64,000 nucleotides of DNA, from positions 23,717 to 87,716 of the forward strand of contig NZ_JAOTPL010000013.1 of NCBI RefSeq assembly GCF_025631005.1. Reading direction: 5' to 3'. Position numbers and translations under genes: made by a program. The notes under the pieces were generated by a model that saw only the letters and a program-made list of their open reading frames with translations, was not told the origin of the DNA and did no database searches. This DNA is from Haoranjiania flava. GTDB lineage: Bacteria > Bacteroidota > Bacteroidia > Chitinophagales > Chitinophagaceae. Positions 43,678 through 51,645 of this stretch are shown here, in pieces. Every line of letters begins with the position of its first letter. The stretch's first letter is position 1.

Positions 43678-45498
43678 TTAGTCTTCGAGCTTATCCCACC
43701 ATGTCCTTTTAAGGATGAGACCGATGACAACCAGGATGGTAATGGTGATGATAAGCGGCAGTTTCATTGAAAGCACCAGGTACATCGGCAACAATGTGAG
43801 ACAACACTGTGCGATAATCCCGATTGCGACATTGAACATATCCAGCCCGAACCGTTTATTCGGCCGGAATGAAGGGTCTTCTTTTATTACTTTTTCTTTT
43901 ATCGGTTCCCAGAAACCCCAGGGACGAATACTTTTATAAAAGCTCTTTAATACCTTAGGGTCTGTCGGAGGGCTTAGATAAGTCCCAGCCACAGAGCCTG
44001 CTAACGAAATCAGGAATAGTAAAGGCCAGCTGTACAGCGGTACGCCGGTAAAGATGTACGGGAACACCAATGCCGCCGCTATTCCGGTCATCATTCCCCA
44101 GAAAAAGCCCATGGCATTAAAGCGCCACCAATGCCATTTCAATACATTGGCCGCGATATACCCGCCGTATAATGCCCCTACAATCCATTGCAGTACATCG
44201 TTTACATTCTTAGCCATAAAACCTAAAGCAATGCTGACAACCACCACCAGTATTCCTACAGCATAGCCTACGCGTGATACTTTCTTATCTGAAGCTTTTG
44301 GATTTATATATTTCAGGTAAATATCATTGAGAATATATGCCTGAGCCGCGTTCAATGTACCCGCAAAAGTTCCGATAAAGGCAGCCAGCAGGCCAGCAAG
44401 CAATATGCCGACCAAACCCGGAGGAACAAAAGCACTGATTCCGGCAGGCAGAATTTTCTCAAAGTCTATTCCCGACGCACTTTCGAGGTTCAGTTCTTTA
44501 AAAAAAAGCAGCCCAAGAATGGCAAAACCCATAATCATCAGGTACCGTGTAGGAAGCAGGATTACACTTACAAAGCCGCTCATTTTTGCTGCTTCTTTCG
44601 GCGATTTGGTTGAAAGAAGCTTCTGCATATCATAATTAGGAGCCGGTCCGGCGAGACTTCCTAGTATTCCTTTTATCAACATCAGCGTAAAAAATATGCT
44701 GAAAGGCTCATAGCCGTCACGGATTATCTTTTCATTTACTTCCGGAATGATGTGGCTCCAGTCGAGGTTCATAGATTTGCCGAAAAAAGGACTGAACCAG
44801 CCTTCGGGAACAATAAGCTGATGCGAAGCCAGCTGGTTCATGGCAATAATGCCTATAGCGATGGCCGCAACAGTCATAATCACATATTGAACCACATCGG
44901 CGATTACAATACTGCTCATGCCCCCCATAATGGCGTAAACCACAGAAAACAACGTAAAAACAATGCCGTAAAAATGCGGCACGTATTCTGCTGGAATATC
45001 CAAGGGAATATATGGGCTTACTAGCTCCCAAGGGATGAATATCTCTACAAATTTTCCAAGTCCCACAAAGCCGTAAGCCAGAAAACCGAGACAGCTCAAA
45101 ATTGCAAATACTACAATAATCCACTGCGCCATTGATGACTGCTTGTCGGAACCGAAACGCGTTGCCATCCATTCTGCACCTGTGGTAACATTCGACCGCC
45201 TTAGCCAGACCGATAAATACATCATTAAAAACACCTGATTAAACACAGGCCAGAGCCATGGCAGCCATAAACTTTTAATGCCGTATACGAATGCAAGGGT
45301 TACCATCCACATAGTACCGGAAATGTCGAACATGCCCGAAGCATTGGAAAGGCCTAAATAATACCATGGCAGTGATTTCCCGCCCAGCAGATAGTTCTCT
45401 TTGTTGAGACTGGCTTTCTTTTGGAAATACCATCCAATCAACACCATGATACACAGGTAGAGGAGAATAATTACAATATCAATTATGTGTAGGGTCAT
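43678..45498 (-). CDS. Sodium:solute symporter, probable disaccharide importer
   Basis: This 606-residue inner-membrane protein of the SSS family has about 13-14 hydrophobic helices: IVIILLYLCIMVLIGWYF at the start, NYLLGGKSLPWYYLGLSNAS, and GTFAGTLNAAQAYILNDIY in the sodium-binding helix region. Na+/sugar symporters of this group sit beside GH130 in mannan loci and carry mannobiose or mannosylglucose into the cytoplasm; the substrate here is inferred from the neighbour. A TTCTAA/TTAGAA palindrome lies 25 bp upstream of its start. Confidence 0.87.
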   Translation of the reverse strand: MTLHIIDIVIILLYLCIMVLIGWYFQKKASLNKENYLLGGKSLPWYYLGLSNASGMFDISGTMWMVTLAFVYGIKSLWLPWLWPVFNQVFLMMYLSVWLRRSNVTTGAEWMATRFGSDKQSSMAQWIIVVFAILSCLGFLAYGFVGLGKFVEIFIPWELVSPYIPLDIPAEYVPHFYGIVFTLFSVVYAIMGGMSSIVIADVVQYVIMTVAAIAIGIIAMNQLASHQLIVPEGWFSPFFGKSMNLDWSHIIPEVNEKIIRDGYEPFSIFFTLMLIKGILGSLAGPAPNYDMQKLLSTKSPKEAAKMSGFVSVILLPTRYLMIMGFAILGLLFFKELNLESASGIDFEKILPAGISAFVPPGLVGILLAGLLAAFIGTFAGTLNAAQAYILNDIYLKYINPKASDKKVSRVGYAVGILVVVVSIALGFMAKNVNDVLQWIVGALYGGYIAANVLKWHWWRFNAMGFFWGMMTGIAAALVFPYIFTGVPLYSWPLLFLISLAGSVAGTYLSPPTDPKVLKSFYKSIRPWGFWEPIKEKVIKEDPSFRPNKRFGLDMFNVAIGIIAQCCLTLLPMYLVLSMKLPLIITITILVVIGLILKRTWWDKLED

Positions 45499-45522
45499 AT
45501 ATAAAAATCTTGAGGCTTCAAT

Positions 45523-45539
45523 ATTCTAATCGTTAGAAT
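45523..45539. promoter_or_regulatory. Palindromic operator candidate upstream of the symporter
   Basis: ATTCTAATCGTTAGAAT is a perfect 7-bp inverted repeat around TCG, 25 bases from the symporter start codon. The same half-sites (TTCTAA, TTAGAA) form a palindrome at 54938-54951 at nearly the same distance from another gene of the PUL. This suggests a common regulator. It belongs to the 433-bp gap 45499-45931, which also holds the AraC gene's upstream repeats. Confidence 0.5.
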
Positions 45540-45824
45540 TCGCTGTATTAATTTAATGTTTATTAATTGTAAAATTCAGGATATAATCAAGTCAAGCCTA
45601 ATACTTTTTTAGCTGATATTTATAAGATTATTAACTAATATTTATAGTAACCCTCAATTATATCCCCAACTGCTTCAAAATGTAAGATGTTGAAACGGAA
45701 AAAAGTAAGCACCTTTGAAAAACGACTTACCAAAAGATGCTTATAGAAGCGACCATCATCATAAAAAAGCTATGAGAGAACCTTCTCGTCTTAAAATTTT
45801 TAAATTTTCGAGAATCTATTACAC

Positions 45825-45892
45825 ATTTCTATTCGCGTGAAGCATAGAAATCTATGGAGTAATGCATTTATATCCGCTTTGCATTATATTTG
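45825..45892 (+). promoter_or_regulatory. Upstream repeats and -7 box of the AraC regulator gene
   Basis: ATTTCTAT (45825-45832) and ATAGAAAT (45844-45851) form an 8-bp inverted repeat. CATAGA and TCTATG (45843-45856) form an overlapping one. A TATATTTG -7 box follows at 45885-45892, 39 bp before the ATG; no good -33 box is seen. The repeated half-sites may be operators for autoregulation. Nothing else recognisable lies in 45540-45824 apart from AT-rich sequence. Confidence 0.4.
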
Positions 45893-45931
45893 TACTGTTT
45901 TACCCCAATCCCACCTGAAATTATACTAAAA

Positions 45932-46810
45932 ATGAACAAAAATTATGTAAAGGAAATTACTCCGCTTACACCAAATGACTTTTTTACCATATTTTCAAGG
46001 GTGAAAAAGGAATTTGATTTCCCTTTTCATTACCATGAAGAATACGAATTGAATTTGATCGTAAATGCTAAAGGAGCTAAACGGCTTGTGGGAGACCACG
46101 TGGCAGTTATCGAAGATTTAGAACTGGTTTTAGTCGGTCCGAACCTGCCGCATGCCTGGTTTACACACGAATGTAGGAGCGAGGCAATAACAGAAATAAC
46201 TATTCAATGGCATAGAGATCTTTTTGATGAAAAGTTCCTGAGGCGCAATCAACTGAGCTTTATCCGCATGATGTTCGAAAAAAGTATCAAAGGAATTTCT
46301 TTTACAAAAGAAACGATCCAGTCTGTGCTGCCAAGGATACTTTCTCTGAGTCAGCGCAGCGGATTTGATTCAGTCATAGACTTGATTAGCCTATTGCATG
46401 ATTTGTCTGCTTCGAGGAATATGCTCACTTTATCGGATGCATCCTTTATCAATAACCAGAATTTTAACTATAACAGCCGCAGGTTAGAAAAGGTATTTGA
46501 ATTCATGAACAATAATTACCATAAAGAAATCAGCCTGAAAGATGTAGCCATTCTGGTGAATATGACAGAAGAATCCTTCAGCCGCTTTATCAAAAAAAGG
46601 ACGGGCAATACATTTATCAACAGCCTGAATGCAATCCGGTTGGGCCATGCCTCCCGTATGCTGATTGATACTACGCATTCTATCAGTGAAGTTGCCTACC
46701 AATGTGGTTTTAATAATATTTCAAATTTCAACCGCTTGTTCAAAAAGAAAAAGAATTGTACGCCTAAAGAGTTTAGGGAAAATTATTCAGGGAACAGGGT
46801 GTTTGTATAG
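45932..46810 (+). CDS. AraC family transcriptional regulator
   Basis: This 292-residue protein uses the ATG at 45932; a frame from 45890 adds 14 doubtful residues that overlap the -7 box. It has an N-terminal cupin-like sensing domain (FDFPFHYHEEYELNLIV, with the metal-site-like HYHEEYE). A C-terminal AraC DNA-binding domain with two helix-turn-helix motifs spans about residues 188-285 (EISLKDVAILVNMTEESFSR and VAYQCGFNNISNFNRLFKKK). It is divergent from the symporter/GH130 genes, so it probably activates them in response to a sugar entering the cell. Confidence 0.9.
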   Translation: MNKNYVKEITPLTPNDFFTIFSRVKKEFDFPFHYHEEYELNLIVNAKGAKRLVGDHVAVIEDLELVLVGPNLPHAWFTHECRSEAITEITIQWHRDLFDEKFLRRNQLSFIRMMFEKSIKGISFTKETIQSVLPRILSLSQRSGFDSVIDLISLLHDLSASRNMLTLSDASFINNQNFNYNSRRLEKVFEFMNNNYHKEISLKDVAILVNMTEESFSRFIKKRTGNTFINSLNAIRLGHASRMLIDTTHSISEVAYQCGFNNISNFNRLFKKKKNCTPKEFRENYSGNRVFV

Positions 46811-46814
46811 TAGT

Positions 46815-46841
46815 GAGTTTTATATTTTTTTGATAAAACTC
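46815..46841 (+). terminator. Possible terminator of the AraC gene
   Basis: GAGTTTTAT (46815-46823) pairs with ATAAAACTC (46833-46841) around a 9-base loop, five bases after the stop codon. The tail TAAATTTTATT is only moderately T-rich. Confidence 0.4.
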
Positions 46842-46956
46842 TAAATTTTATTATGGGTCAGCCAATGAAAACAACAAGAAATTATTTAATTTTTACTTAT
46901 CCTTATCAAGCATTTACAGCACTTCATCGTCTGAGGATTTATATTTCTCCAAGACC

Positions 46957-47260
46957 TCAAAAGCTTTTTTCCGATATAGGCTTTATCTTTTTTAGAAACT
47001 GGTGATCTAACGCAGAATTGTGGATTGTAATTTCCCGCTGCTAAAATATATCCAGTAGGAATCCTTGCTTGTGAACATTAACCTGGGTTAGATCAACAGC
47101 CATTTGATGAATTACTTTCATGAAGTTCGTTTACAGTTGTAAACTTTTCAGCAAGGGATTATTTCAGGCTGTTATTTACCTGATAAAATTTTTCAAGAAG
47201 AACCAATTGCAGACGCTCAGATTCCGGACTACGGAGAGAAAAGCATGGGTAGCCCTCTCG
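46957..47260 (-). pseudogene. Degraded coding remnant
   Basis: The 473-bp stretch between the AraC gene and the small ORF at 47284 has no intact gene. On the minus strand, broken frames still read like protein: ESERLQLVLLEKFYQVNNS, then after a stop LAEKFTTVNELHESNSS. Further on is REITIHNSALDHQFLKKIK (47037 downwards), which resembles the linker before the AraC domain in Bacteroidota hybrid two-component regulators. It may be what is left of such a gene. The evidence is by eye on short fragments, so low confidence. Confidence 0.25.
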
Positions 47261-47283
47261 GAAATACTAGTTTTCATTACTAA

Positions 47284-47562
47284 TTAAAGCTCTGTATTTT
47301 TGATCAAAGCAGGCTTCAGTTTTAATCTTCCTGAATAGGAGAGTGGATACCCTTCTTCAGATACGTTTTGATAAAGCGTATCATCATGGATAGAATCATT
47401 AACGCTTATTAGATATTTTTGCGGCTGGACAGTCTTTCCTACAGTAGTTTGAGATTGAAAACAGCGTGTAGTATCTGCCGGGGAAGTTGCTGCCGCAAAG
47501 GCTGTAAACAGAAGAAATATAAACAGTACAATTCTCTCTTGCACATCTATTGTCATCAGCAC
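47284..47562 (-). CDS. Small putative exported protein
   Basis: A 92-residue frame starts 5 bp after the stop of the FAD oxidoreductase gene on the same strand. It has a convincing hydrophobic signal (IVLFIFLLFTAFAAA) followed by a short polar mature part (about 65 residues) with one cysteine. No family is recognised. It could be a genuine small secreted protein of the operon, or the signal-bearing start of a gene whose remainder has decayed (degraded coding-like sequence follows directly). The tight spacing favours translation. Confidence 0.4.
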   Translation of the reverse strand: MLMTIDVQERIVLFIFLLFTAFAAATSPADTTRCFQSQTTVGKTVQPQKYLISVNDSIHDDTLYQNVSEEGYPLSYSGRLKLKPALIKNTEL

Positions 47563-47567
47563 TACAG

Positions 47568-48926
47568 TTACTGTGGTGCTATTCCTCCGTATTCCTCTAT
47601 CATTTTCCTGATATCGCTTATCGGCACTTCTAATGGCGATTTATTTTGCAGGTTTGCTAAAACTGCCGCAGCGGCTGCAGCTTGTGCCATCCCCATACAC
47701 GATGCCTGAACACGCAGTGCAGAATTGGCTAAACGATCGCTGCTTAAACAACGGCCTGCAACAATGAAGTTTCGGCTTTTTTTAGGTATCAGCGACCGCA
47801 GCGGAATCATAGGAACGGTTCCAGGTACCAGCTGCCGGGGGATTACACCATGTTCATCATGCAGATCTATAGGATAATAAGAATATGAAACGCCATCATC
47901 AAATTTTTTAGCAGTAATATAATCCTCGTGAGTAATTTTATAATGTCCGTCTATCCGGTAAGTTTCACGAACGCCGGTTTCTGTTTTCATGGTAATAATT
48001 CTTGCTTTTTCACAGCCCGGCAATGTTCTAATAAAGCGCAGATGTTTCAATAAAGACATCCTTCCCTCAATATTGGCCTTTGAATGACTTACCGATGTGG
48101 CAGAGTCGGCTCCTGCAATGTGCTGAATGTTATCGCCTTTACTTCTTAATAAACCTACAATGTCTCCACGAAATTCCTTTCTTACCAGTTCTCCCCTATT
48201 ACACGCTTTTTCATAACTATCTTTGATCAACTCCAGATCAAGTGATCCGAAATCATAACCTCCTATCTCAAACATCAGCGTTCCAGGCTGCGATTCTGCT
48301 TCCCTTAACAAATCAAATCCGGCCAGATAAGCAGCATAAGCATTCCCGGTACAATCTATCAATTGATTGCAGGTAATTTCTGTTTCTGTTCCTTTACCGA
48401 TAACATTTACCCTCCAGGTATTCTTATTAAAAGCGATTTTTGCAGGAGTTTCATAATAGTGAACTTTTACGCCCGCATCGAGACATTTCTCTTCTGCAAG
48501 CGCAGCATACAAATAGCTGTTCACCCGCACCTGGTGCAGCCAGTGCTGTTCGCCGTGAGGGATTGAAAAATCCGGCAGCTTATCATCGTTTAAAGCAACC
48601 GTTTCCTGTACCAATTCCCAACCTATACCGGAAATTACCTGTTTTCCCCACGCAAAAAATATTCCCGGAAAAGCAACTCCTGCTGTAGATGTGGTTCCGC
48701 CAAGCTGGCTATTATTTTCTATAAGAATAACCTTACGGCCGGCACGTCCCGCTTGTATAGCTGCAATTACACCTGCGGTACCGCCGCCAATTACCAGGAT
48801 ATCGGTTTGTAAAGCCTGCTTTTTCAACTGATGCGGCTCCCGCAAAATCTCTCCTTTTAACAGATTTGTGGATGCGGCCCCAACAGAAGCCATGCCGATT
48901 GTTTTTAATAAATTTCTACGATTCAT
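47568..48926 (-). CDS. Exported FAD-dependent oxidoreductase (FAD_oxidored family)
   Basis: This 452-residue protein has a twin-arginine-like leader (MNRRNLLKTIGMASVG), then ILVIGGGTAGVIAAIQAGRAG, the FAD-binding GxGxxG region near residue 46, and LIENNSQLGGTTSTAG. It belongs to the same PF12831-like family as the protein at 375-2234 but lacks the SLH-like tail. Export of a FAD protein by the Tat system is reasonable because the cofactor is bound before transport. It lies 11 bp after the GH78 gene, so it probably acts on a sugar product of the same operon; substrate unknown. Confidence 0.78.
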   Translation of the reverse strand: MNRRNLLKTIGMASVGAASTNLLKGEILREPHQLKKQALQTDILVIGGGTAGVIAAIQAGRAGRKVILIENNSQLGGTTSTAGVAFPGIFFAWGKQVISGIGWELVQETVALNDDKLPDFSIPHGEQHWLHQVRVNSYLYAALAEEKCLDAGVKVHYYETPAKIAFNKNTWRVNVIGKGTETEITCNQLIDCTGNAYAAYLAGFDLLREAESQPGTLMFEIGGYDFGSLDLELIKDSYEKACNRGELVRKEFRGDIVGLLRSKGDNIQHIAGADSATSVSHSKANIEGRMSLLKHLRFIRTLPGCEKARIITMKTETGVRETYRIDGHYKITHEDYITAKKFDDGVSYSYYPIDLHDEHGVIPRQLVPGTVPMIPLRSLIPKKSRNFIVAGRCLSSDRLANSALRVQASCMGMAQAAAAAAVLANLQNKSPLEVPISDIRKMIEEYGGIAPQ

Positions 48927-48937
48927 TTTGGTTTCTT

Positions 48938-51634
48938 TTAATATAATTCTATTTTAAACTGATACTCACCCGCGGACAATGAAGCGAACAGCATACCGTT
49001 TTCTTTCTTTTGCATAACCGGGATTTTTTGCTTTAAATCATTCCCGGCAGCTGTCATTTTCTTTGCTGGAAGCATTAAATCAGCGGTGCTGTTCGGTGGA
49101 ATTATGACATGATAATATACACTCCTGCCTTTTTTCTGCCAGGAAGAAAAAATCTTTCCATATGGGCCTTCGTGCGAAGCTTCAAACGACTGTAGACCGG
49201 TAACAAAATTGGGTTTAAGGATGATATTTTTAAAACCGGGCGCTGCCGGGTCGGGAAAAATACCGCCTAAAGCTTTATAATACCATGCGCTGATTTCGCC
49301 AAACATGATATGGTTTAATGATATATCTTTATTTCCCTCAATCTTCCAATTCTCATACAAAGTTGCTGCTCCGTTTTTCATCCACCATCCCCAGGAAGGA
49401 TAAGTTTCCCTGGAAGCCAGCTGATAGGCAGCATCGGCATAACCATTTTCACTCAAGGCATTTAAAAGAGTCTTTGATCCCAGAAGCCCAACATCCATTC
49501 CGCCGTCCGCTTTTACACGTGCAGCCAGCTTTTCTGCTGTTTTTGCTTTTAATTTTTCGGGAACAATTCCCCAAAAAAGCGGGGCGCTCAGTTCGGTCTG
49601 CAGACCGGATGCATAAATACCTGTCGATCTGTTCAAAAATTTAGCATTAATAGCATTTTTTATCTTCAGTGCTAGATCCGAATATTTCTTAACATCTTCT
49701 CCCCGACCCAAAAGTTTTGCGGCTTCAGCAAGAATGGCAGCATCAGCATAAAAATAAACAGAGGAGGTTAGCTCAATATCAGCCTTCGATTTAATAGGTA
49801 TCCAATCCCCCAATCCCCATTCTGTCAAACCAGATGGACTTTTACTGTCAATATAATTGACATACTTTTTTATGCTTTCATAACTTTTTTCAAGCAGCTG
49901 TTCATCTCCATAGAACAAATAAATATTCCAGGGGATAATGGCGATAGAACTTGTCCAATCGACACCGTTGGCCCAGTTGTAACCCCAGCCCGAGGTTGGG
50001 ATAATTGCCGGCAAGACGCCATTGGGCAGCTGTTCGTCGCGGTGATCGGCCAGCCATTTTTCATAAATGGTGATGCCATCAAAATTATACAAGCCCATCT
50101 CGACAGCAATATGGGCATCTCCTGTCCACCCATTTTTTTCACGCTGGGGGCAATCAGTAGGATAACCGAACAAATTCGACAAGTAGGAATTATTAGCTGC
50201 CTTCCAGATTTTGTTTAAGGTTTTATTTGATGAATGTATACTGCCTGCAGCTGGAACATCGCTGTGCATGAAATAAGCTGTTAAATTTTCCAGACTCAAT
50301 TCTATGGGTTTATCGCTGATAACTTCAACATATTGAAAGCCTTTGTAATTAAACCTTGGCCGGAAACTTTCTTCTTCATTGCCGGAAAGGATAAAAATAT
50401 CTGTCTGGAAAGGATCAGTATCGTCAGTGGGACGGTAATGATAATCTATATTCGACTGGTCAGCTCTTCCATCTTTTCGCAGGCGCTCTGCATGAATCAG
50501 CTTAATGATAGTTCCTTTTTGTCCGCTTACACTAATGCGGCTTACGCCTGATATATTTCTGCCCAGGTCAAAAACATACACGAATGGGTTTATTTTTTTT
50601 ACACTGACCGGCTTGATTTCTTCTACATCGCGGATAGGGTGTAGTTGCTGTGAAACAATATTTTGAGATGGTGCTGCAGTGAAAATTGCATTTTTCCATT
50701 TAGAGTCATCAAAACCGGCAGTATTCCAGCCCTTCTGCTCCAGCCGTGCATCGTAATGTTCGGCCGTATAAATGCTGTTAAAGATCAATGGGCCAAAAGA
50801 AGTTTTCCAACGGGTATCCGAAGATATTGTTTCGATCGTTCCATCTTCATATGTGATTCTTAAATCGAGGCAGAATTTAGGCCTTGCCCTCCAGGGCGCC
50901 TGGTCAAAAAACCAGACTGCGGTAGACTGATGATTATACCAGCCATTACCGAGCAGTACACCAATGGCGTTTGCTCCATTTTTAATCAGGGACGTAACAT
51001 CATGTGTTAAATATAAAGTTCTCCGGTCATAACGGGTAAACATAGGGTCGAGGCGGTGGTTTCCCGCCTTTTCGCCATTCAGATACAGTTCATAAAGGCC
51101 GGCTGCCGCGATATATGCCCTTGCCGACTTAATTCTCTTACCCGCTTGGAATACTTTTCTAAAATACGGCGCCTGCTTTACATGAATATCGTCGGTGTCA
51201 GTAACCCAGCTTTCCTGCCAGGGACTGTTCATTAATCCGGTCTCAAAAAACGAAACCGAAATATCAGAAGCATTATCCTTATCGTCCCAAATCTGTACAG
51301 ACCAGAAATGCCGGGTAAATGGCTTGAGGATATTATCAGGAAATAGAACACGCATACGATCGGAATTTACTTTTCCCGACTCCCAGACATTTCCCTTCCC
51401 CGCAGCAACAGCTGTTGAATCCGTTCCTGCAACTATCTTATAGGCTTTTTGCGAAACTGCGTTTTTGCAGCCGGCTATATTCCAAGTAAGTCTGGGAGAG
51501 CTGACATCTACACCAATGGGATTCTCCAGATACTCACAGCGAAGAGCAGTTGGTTTACATTGGGACTTCGCATAAAATGACGGGAAGAATAAGGCAGCTA
51601 AAATTAACAGCGCAGTTTTATTTATTTTCTTCAA
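48938..51634 (-). CDS. Alpha-L-rhamnosidase family GH78, exported
   Basis: This 898-residue protein has no ATG near the start of its signal peptide. The best start is a TTG at 51634, giving MKKINKTALLILAALFFP with cleavage near Ala-Lys-Ser-Gln, 11 bp after the acetylesterase stop. The alternative ATG at 51688 lies inside the upstream gene. Domains follow the GH78 plan: N-terminal LRCEYLENPIGVD and SPRLTW region, beta-sandwiches with ARAYIAAAGLYELYLNG, the (alpha/alpha)6 catalytic domain with DCPQREKNGWTGDAHIA (general acid Glu) and a C-terminal beta domain. It removes rhamnose from glycans or glycosides in the periplasm. It is an unusual partner in a mannan-type locus. Confidence 0.85.
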   Translation of the reverse strand: MKKINKTALLILAALFFPSFYAKSQCKPTALRCEYLENPIGVDVSSPRLTWNIAGCKNAVSQKAYKIVAGTDSTAVAAGKGNVWESGKVNSDRMRVLFPDNILKPFTRHFWSVQIWDDKDNASDISVSFFETGLMNSPWQESWVTDTDDIHVKQAPYFRKVFQAGKRIKSARAYIAAAGLYELYLNGEKAGNHRLDPMFTRYDRRTLYLTHDVTSLIKNGANAIGVLLGNGWYNHQSTAVWFFDQAPWRARPKFCLDLRITYEDGTIETISSDTRWKTSFGPLIFNSIYTAEHYDARLEQKGWNTAGFDDSKWKNAIFTAAPSQNIVSQQLHPIRDVEEIKPVSVKKINPFVYVFDLGRNISGVSRISVSGQKGTIIKLIHAERLRKDGRADQSNIDYHYRPTDDTDPFQTDIFILSGNEEESFRPRFNYKGFQYVEVISDKPIELSLENLTAYFMHSDVPAAGSIHSSNKTLNKIWKAANNSYLSNLFGYPTDCPQREKNGWTGDAHIAVEMGLYNFDGITIYEKWLADHRDEQLPNGVLPAIIPTSGWGYNWANGVDWTSSIAIIPWNIYLFYGDEQLLEKSYESIKKYVNYIDSKSPSGLTEWGLGDWIPIKSKADIELTSSVYFYADAAILAEAAKLLGRGEDVKKYSDLALKIKNAINAKFLNRSTGIYASGLQTELSAPLFWGIVPEKLKAKTAEKLAARVKADGGMDVGLLGSKTLLNALSENGYADAAYQLASRETYPSWGWWMKNGAATLYENWKIEGNKDISLNHIMFGEISAWYYKALGGIFPDPAAPGFKNIILKPNFVTGLQSFEASHEGPYGKIFSSWQKKGRSVYYHVIIPPNSTADLMLPAKKMTAAGNDLKQKIPVMQKKENGMLFASLSAGEYQFKIELY

Positions 51635-51645
51635 GTTCTTACTGT

